Source of the DNA: Phycisphaeraceae bacterium
Lineage (GTDB): Bacteria > Planctomycetota > Phycisphaerae > Phycisphaerales > Phycisphaeraceae
Reading direction: 5' to 3'
DNA: 9,923 bases
NCBI GenBank assembly: GCA_016763955.1
Contig: JAESSU010000402.1
Location: 1-9,923 of the forward strand
Positions 5,921 to 9,923 of this stretch are shown one piece after another. How positions within the stretch are numbered: the stretch's first letter is position 1; each line of letters starts with the position of its first letter. A program made the translations under genes and the position numbers. Under the pieces are notes generated by a model. It saw only the letters and a list, made by a program, of their open reading frames with translations, made no database searches and had not been told where the DNA came from.

Positions 5921-6517
5921 ATGAATAATGACATTGTTGCACTTAATGAAACGGTACATATTCCGTTTAATACATTCAACAAATCCAATGCGTCAGTGAC
6001 GTTCACCGGCACGGTGACCAACCTGAAAATCTATCCCGCAGGCTCTGTCGTCGAGCGAACCAGTGCGGTGGGTTGTGTGCTTAACAAAGACATTGATGCT
6101 GGCGTGGTCGGTGTGCATGTCATTGATATCGACACCTCTGATAACACGGATGTTGGTTTTTACAAAAACAATACAACCTACAACGTGGTCTTAACGGGCT
6201 TGACCATAGACGCTGAAACGGTCAATGTCGAAGTGGGGAGCTTCACGATTGATAATCGGATGCTCTGTGCGGTGGATGTGGTGGGGCAGACCATTACAGA
6301 TGCAGATCGAAGCATGTTTGAAACAGACACCACATCAGCGATTAATGCGCTGCAAGGGAAATGGAATGCTAGGAAAATCGTTTTTCATACCACATCATCC
6401 TTGCCCGGCGAAGAATCATGGATTACTGATTCCAAACAATATGGAGCTAATGAATTATTAAAATGCTTCCCACTAATTAACGCACCTGTTGATGGTGATT
6501 TGTTTTATCTCGGTTAA
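5921..6517 (+). CDS. Fibre/baseplate-type protein with GVHVIDIDTSDNTDVGFY domain
   Basis: A 198-residue protein; ATG 5921 follows AGAAGG (5904-5909) at a somewhat long distance. Residues 1-115 carry a pattern frequent in phage tail-fibre and baseplate proteins: TVHIPFNTFNKSNASVTFTG, NLKIYPAGSVVERTSAVG, GVVGVHVIDIDTSDNTDVGF and LTGLTIDAETVNVEVGSFTI, the last ending in DNR. This is a single beta domain that often forms the virion-attached N-terminus of adsorption proteins. Residues 118-198 are different: a helical DADRSMFETDTTSAINALQG linker and then FHTTSSLPGEESWITDSKQY and NAPVDGDLFYLG. This C-terminal part shifts to AT-rich codons, the start of an AT-rich patch that continues into the next gene, which suggests module exchange. 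Its exact role in the tail is not known. Confidence 0.7.
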   Translation: MNNDIVALNETVHIPFNTFNKSNASVTFTGTVTNLKIYPAGSVVERTSAVGCVLNKDIDAGVVGVHVIDIDTSDNTDVGFYKNNTTYNVVLTGLTIDAETVNVEVGSFTIDNRMLCAVDVVGQTITDADRSMFETDTTSAINALQGKWNARKIVFHTTSSLPGEESWITDSKQYGANELLKCFPLINAPVDGDLFYLG

Positions 6518-6533
6518 GAAATTTTTAAGTGAT

Positions 6534-6537
6534 GGAG
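6534..6537 (+). promoter_or_regulatory. Shine-Dalgarno GGAG deciding the GTG start at 6545
   Basis: GGAG lies 7 bases before GTG 6545 in the short gap after the TAA of the fibre-type gene. No ATG with comparable support lies nearby in this frame, so a GTG start (MALFPVRINPK) is preferred. Confidence 0.7.
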
Positions 6538-6544
6538 TTAGATT

Positions 6545-8671
6545 GTGGCGTTATTCCCAGTAAGAATCAATCCTAAAATAGTCACTAATTTAAGTGATTC
6601 AGGAAGTATTGTTGTAGATATGGCGGCGAAGGACGATGGGAGCGTCTGTGTTGTTTTTATTAACAGCGGGGATTTAAAAGCTGCAATTTCAGTAGATGGT
6701 ACGACATGGAGCGTTACCACGGTGTCGATTGCTTTGTCAACTATGTTTTACATTAAGCAGTATCGAACTGCATCTATAACAGTTGTTGAGAATCAATTTA
6801 TTTTTGCTTTTGTTGTACATAGCACTCCTGATCCTCTTGTTACTTCTTTATATTTTAATGGCACATCTTGGGTGTCATACGGAAATATTGTTTTAGCCGT
6901 TAATCTTGATGAGGAGGTTCATACCGTTGAAATTACTTGTATTAATGGAGTGCCTTATTATTTTGGTATATCACTGATGGCTGATACGACTGGTGATAAA
7001 CGTATAAACACATATTACAAAGACGGTACATGGCAAAGTATTTCTTTTGGAACTTATTCCTCCCCATCAAACTTTAATGCATTTGGGCACGGGACTTGTG
7101 GTATCTCTAGTTTGGGTAGTAACATTGTTGCAGTTACATATGATTTGGACTCCTCTTTGGGCTATAATTTCCTTAAATCATGGATTTATAACGGAGCGAC
7201 ATGGTCAGCTCCAACCAATATTTACATCGGTTATTATCCATCATTAGCAGCAAGCAGTGAACAATTAGGGTTGGCTTATTCCACAAGTCTCGCAAATTCG
7301 TCTCTTGGTTTTGCATATTCCACCGATGGTTCAACATGGGTTACTGAAATTGTAGATTCAGATGGTGATGTTGGTGTTTACCCAACGATGTTGTTTGATG
7401 GCACGGTGCCAGTTATTGTGTATTATGATGTCAGTAATGATGCTTTGAAAATTGCCATTAAAGACGGTGGCTGGCATGTCTTTACGTTTGATATTTCTGG
7501 TTCTATCTCAAAAAATCTAGTTGCATTCATTAATAATGGAATTATTCACGTAACATGGATAACCGATGATGGCTCTGGTGAAATTTACCATTTTTCTTTT
7601 TCTATTCGTCAATATCATGCCTACCCCCAAACAGGTATCGCGCAACGCTATTTTCCTAATAAATCATTTGGGATGTCGCCCCTGATGCGCGATGCATTTG
7701 TTCTAAACTTGCTCCGACGCGCACGATCCACCACCCGATTCATCCATCACCTGCCCGGCACGGCGGATGTGTACAATCAATTCGCTGCCCACTTGCCCGG
7801 CACGGCGGATGTGTACAATCAATTCGCTGCCCACCTGCCCGGCATGGCATCAATCTTACTCCCCATAACACACGACCTGCCCGGCGTGTCATCCGTTAGA
7901 GATGGATATACCCATGACCTGCCCGGAGTCAGCAGCGTCTACCGAACTTTTGACAATACTTTGCCCGGAGTCAGTAGCGTCCTACTCCCTGTCACACACC
8001 ACCTGCCCGGTGTGGCACGTATTGCCAACGATGCATCTAATCGATACGAACTATTTATCGGCGTTGATGCAGAACCTGATTTAACCTCACCGCCTACACA
8101 AACATTTACAACCCTACCCTATGATGTATCCCTAACACTTCCGGGGGCAGGAACTCAAACCACTTATCATTTGGTCATCCAAAAACGCAATCGATTTGGT
8201 GTCGTGACGCTTAATAACGTCTCACAAAAAATCACGATTGATAGCAATGGTGATGAGCAACCCACACCACCGCGTGGGCCACTTGAAGTGGCCATGACCG
8301 AAGTGGCAAGTCTCAAAGCAGCCATCACCGCCCAATATGCTTACGCAGCGGATGGTGATGATCAAGCTGATACATGGCTGGTATACATCACCACGACCGG
8401 TATCGATCCCGACCCAACTTCCGGGGGTGACACCCCCGTTGAAGTGGCCATGGTCAAAACCGAAGCGACCGCGAGCCTTGCTTACACCACTGCCTCGGAA
8501 GTTTTAGCCACTGTGATCAAAGTGTTAGTTCGGACCCGTCGATCGGGGGTGGCGGGGGCGGATAGCACTAATACCACCGCTTTGAGTTTGACCCTTGCTG
8601 GCAGTGCGTTAACTGCGGTGACCTTAACTGATGCCCTAATGGGCAGCCTTGCCCCAGTGCAGCCAGAATAA
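6545..8671 (+). CDS. Mosaic adsorption protein: propeller-like domain, LPG repeats, FN3-like C-terminus
   Basis: A 708-residue protein started by GTG. Residues 20-352 contain six motifs of the type '[S/Y/F].[N/D]G..W' about 45-55 residues apart: SVDGTTW (49-55), YFNGTSW (103-109), YYKDGTW (157-163), IYNGATW (214-220), STDGSTW (259-265) and IKDGGW (305-310). These resemble BNR/Asp-box turns, so I infer a six-bladed beta-propeller; no catalytic sialidase residues can be assigned. A basic helical linker (about 375-398) leads to seven 14-residue LPG repeats (402-499). Residues 500-572 are beta-rich (RYELFIGVDAEPD ... LVIQKRNRFGVV). Residues 575-690 look like an FN3-type domain (YAYAADGDDQADTWLVYITT, GIDPDPTSGGDT and LATVIKVLVRTRRSGVAGAD). 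The first half is AT-rich and the second half GC-richer, which suggests a swapped receptor-binding module. It most likely forms a tail-tip or fibre protein; catalytic function is unproven. Confidence 0.7.
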   Translation: MALFPVRINPKIVTNLSDSGSIVVDMAAKDDGSVCVVFINSGDLKAAISVDGTTWSVTTVSIALSTMFYIKQYRTASITVVENQFIFAFVVHSTPDPLVTSLYFNGTSWVSYGNIVLAVNLDEEVHTVEITCINGVPYYFGISLMADTTGDKRINTYYKDGTWQSISFGTYSSPSNFNAFGHGTCGISSLGSNIVAVTYDLDSSLGYNFLKSWIYNGATWSAPTNIYIGYYPSLAASSEQLGLAYSTSLANSSLGFAYSTDGSTWVTEIVDSDGDVGVYPTMLFDGTVPVIVYYDVSNDALKIAIKDGGWHVFTFDISGSISKNLVAFINNGIIHVTWITDDGSGEIYHFSFSIRQYHAYPQTGIAQRYFPNKSFGMSPLMRDAFVLNLLRRARSTTRFIHHLPGTADVYNQFAAHLPGTADVYNQFAAHLPGMASILLPITHDLPGVSSVRDGYTHDLPGVSSVYRTFDNTLPGVSSVLLPVTHHLPGVARIANDASNRYELFIGVDAEPDLTSPPTQTFTTLPYDVSLTLPGAGTQTTYHLVIQKRNRFGVVTLNNVSQKITIDSNGDEQPTPPRGPLEVAMTEVASLKAAITAQYAYAADGDDQADTWLVYITTTGIDPDPTSGGDTPVEVAMVKTEATASLAYTTASEVLATVIKVLVRTRRSGVAGADSTNTTALSLTLAGSALTAVTLTDALMGSLAPVQPE
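7748..8041 (+). repeat. Seven in-frame 42-bp tandem repeats coding LPG units
   Basis: The core [CT]TGCCCGG begins at 7751, 7793, 7835, 7877, 7919, 7961 and 8003, exactly 42 bases apart each time. Each unit codes 14 residues of the form [HDT]LPGx[AS]x[VI]x6. Units 1 and 2 (HLPGTADVYNQFAA) are identical in protein and differ by a single silent base in the leucine codon, so they duplicated recently. Units 4, 5 and 6 share LPGVSSV. Units 3 and 6 share LLP[IV]TH, hinting at an older three-unit duplication. The array is a spacer or stalk between the propeller-like and FN3-like parts of the protein. Confidence 0.95.
8417..8445. repeat. Long inverted repeat (hairpin) inside the coding region
   Basis: CGGGGGTG (8422-8429) and CACCCCCG (8431-8438) are perfect complements around one base. 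The stem extends outward by pairing ACTTC (8417-8421) with GAAGT (8441-8445) across a two-base bulge (TT). It lies in the FN3-like part of the long mosaic protein, where it codes TSGGDTPVE. It contains the same CTTCCGGGG core as the palindrome at 3457-3474. No shift of reading frame is seen here. It may be chance in G-rich codons or a member of a small dispersed motif family. Confidence 0.55.
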
Positions 8672-8703
8672 CCCACACCCCGGAAGTTGAAAGTTAAACA
8701 ATC

Positions 8704-9923
8704 ATGGCTGGCATTACATTACCTCAAACACCCCAAGAACCAACCGTTTTGCCGCGGCAATATTTAATGGTGCAGATCAAAAAAAAATGGGCGGATCCGT
8801 GGCAAACGGTTAAATACCTCTCTCTTGCCGGCTTAGTCGACGAGGTTGCACCTGCGGTATCCCATGCCACCTTTGTTTGGCATTGGGGCAATATCAAATT
8901 TGAAGACTCAGCAATCTTTGAAGTGACCAGTCCTCAAGATATTGCCAATTGGTTTATCCGTGTGGGATTGGTGGTTGAAAGTGATGCGCTGAGTTTGGTC
9001 CCCACATCACTGCCGGTGTTTGTGGGCGTGATTACACCCTCAACCCATGAGCTACTAGGTGATGGCACCACCGCCACCGGTGCAGAGCAAACTTTAACTG
9101 CATTTGGTTTACTGCACCTGCTTGATCAAGTGGTGATTGATCAATCATGGGTCTTGCCCTTTGCAGGTCCTACGCCCATTGCCATTGACCGTTTGCTGGA
9201 CATCAACGAAAAAGTGGGCGGCGGGTACAGCGCAACGATCGGTAATCGAAGCGCTGCCAAATATGTGGGCCCTTACGGTGAGAGCCTTGGTGAGTCTTAT
9301 GTCTTTAGTGATGATGGCCTGCCATGGACGCTTGGTGATTATCTTGAGTATTTGCAGGTTTACTACCCGCCAGGCAGTCCCGAGCATGGCGATATTGACA
9401 TGGTGCTATCGGGACAGACTGATAGCCTGCAATCCATTGTGTTGCCTCAGCAGGCCCAGCGGTGGCGATCATTCAAAGAGGCGTTAGATGATCTAATCAT
9501 CAGTAACCGGGGGCTAGGTTACGTTGTGAGGCTTACCGATGTGACCAACAGTGATGGCGATGTTACCGGCACTGCAATTGGGGTGCATGTGTTTAGTACA
9601 TCCGCTAAACCAGTCAATATTGCAGGCAGTACGTTACCTGCCAATGCCCAACAAGCCCTATTTGACCCGGCGAGCATCACCGATGCGCAGGCCATTAGCA
9701 TCCAAATCGATCCAACTGCCCAATTCAACAAACTCATCATCCGGGGTCAGCCAGTGCTTAGTTGTTTTACTCTGAGCTTTGCTGATGCCACACTCCGTAA
9801 AGGCTGGCTTGCAGCTGATGAGACTGCTTACCTTGCTGCTGATGCCACCACCCGGGCCTCTGATGCGTTGGTGCATGTGTACCGGTTGTTTGCTCTGCCA
9901 AGTCTTTGGAACTGGGTAACAGG
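8704..9923 (+). CDS. Tail hub/baseplate-like protein, 3' truncated by window end
   Basis: At least 406 codons are open from ATG 8704 to the window edge, with no stop. The start is 32 bases after the previous TAA; only a distant GGAAG (8682-8686) is available as Shine-Dalgarno, so the start is less certain than the frame. Visible parts: LPRQYLMVQIKKKWADPWQT near the N-terminus; ATFVWHWGNIKFEDSAIFEV; PVFVGVITPSTHELLGDG; then GAEQTLTAFGLLHLLDQVVI; a W/Y-rich segment VFSDDGLPWTLGDYLEYLQV; and RWRSFKEALDDLIISNRGLG. The succession of a beta barrel carrying 'G.QTL.A.GL.HLLD..' and a later 'S..EALD.L' helix recalls tail-hub proteins (gp27/gpD/Tal-like), which sit at the tail tip and hold the fibres. 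This is similarity of style, not a proven family match. Nine A at 8779-8787 code IKKKW in frame. Confidence 0.65.
   Translation, partial: MAGITLPQTPQEPTVLPRQYLMVQIKKKWADPWQTVKYLSLAGLVDEVAPAVSHATFVWHWGNIKFEDSAIFEVTSPQDIANWFIRVGLVVESDALSLVPTSLPVFVGVITPSTHELLGDGTTATGAEQTLTAFGLLHLLDQVVIDQSWVLPFAGPTPIAIDRLLDINEKVGGGYSATIGNRSAAKYVGPYGESLGESYVFSDDGLPWTLGDYLEYLQVYYPPGSPEHGDIDMVLSGQTDSLQSIVLPQQAQRWRSFKEALDDLIISNRGLGYVVRLTDVTNSDGDVTGTAIGVHVFSTSAKPVNIAGSTLPANAQQALFDPASITDAQAISIQIDPTAQFNKLIIRGQPVLSCFTLSFADATLRKGWLAADETAYLAADATTRASDALVHVYRLFALPSLWNWVT

Noticed and set aside
7748..8041. Regularly spaced repeats as a CRISPR array
   Set aside because: There is no unique spacer between conserved repeats; the 42-bp units are contiguous, in frame with the long ORF and code a protein repeat.
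3958..9067. 14-base match CTAGGTGATGGCAC at about 3959 and 9056
   Set aside because: A single shared 14-mer in different protein contexts is close to chance level and has no extension on either side.

Overview
This window is a single-strand, tightly packed block of virion-type genes from a tailed phage or prophage. Every gene that can be supported reads left to right, and most junctions are overlaps (ATGA) or gaps of a few bases. I see no tRNA, rRNA, integrase, CRISPR array, insertion sequence, clear promoter or terminator. The protein styles (an FN3-like protein ending in a VTI strand, a protein starting near RCYLTGAGVDGGAQ, a DUF2341/LamG protein, a GIHGF-type fibre domain) recall uncharacterised tail regions of (pro)phages in Planctomycetota and related aquatic bacteria. 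That host guess is from memory and is tentative. Base composition is moderate and patchy, with clearly AT-richer stretches in the tape-measure-like gene and at about 6340-7620.

Layout. 13-783: a protein in the slot directly upstream of the tape measure, where tail-assembly chaperones usually lie. 824-2811: the tape-measure-like protein, whose first ~48 codons are in a different frame from the remaining 614. 2815-3225: a small Dit-like or minor tail protein. 3222-3754: an FN3-like protein split between two frames at a perfect 18-bp palindrome. 3767-4809: a virion surface-type protein, again split between two frames near its start. 4827-5915: a DUF2341 plus LamG lectin-fold protein. 5921-6517: a fibre/baseplate-type protein. 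6545-8671: a mosaic protein with a propeller-like N-terminal half, seven exact 42-bp (14-residue) LPG repeats and FN3-like domains. 8704 to the window end: a tail hub/baseplate-like protein cut by the window edge.

Taken together this looks like the distal tail and adsorption apparatus of a long-tailed virion: tape measure, tail tip, several carbohydrate-binding or beta-rich surface proteins, then a hub.

The most unusual feature is that three consecutive-frame breaks (near 967, 3470 and 3893), plus a weaker fourth near 780, all go in the same direction (-1). In each case the next frame continues the expected protein. Two 9-A runs elsewhere (698-706 and 8779-8787) remain in frame, so simple homopolymer under-calling is not an obvious explanation. 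Sequencing or assembly error, decay of a prophage, and recoding or stop-restart coupling all remain open.
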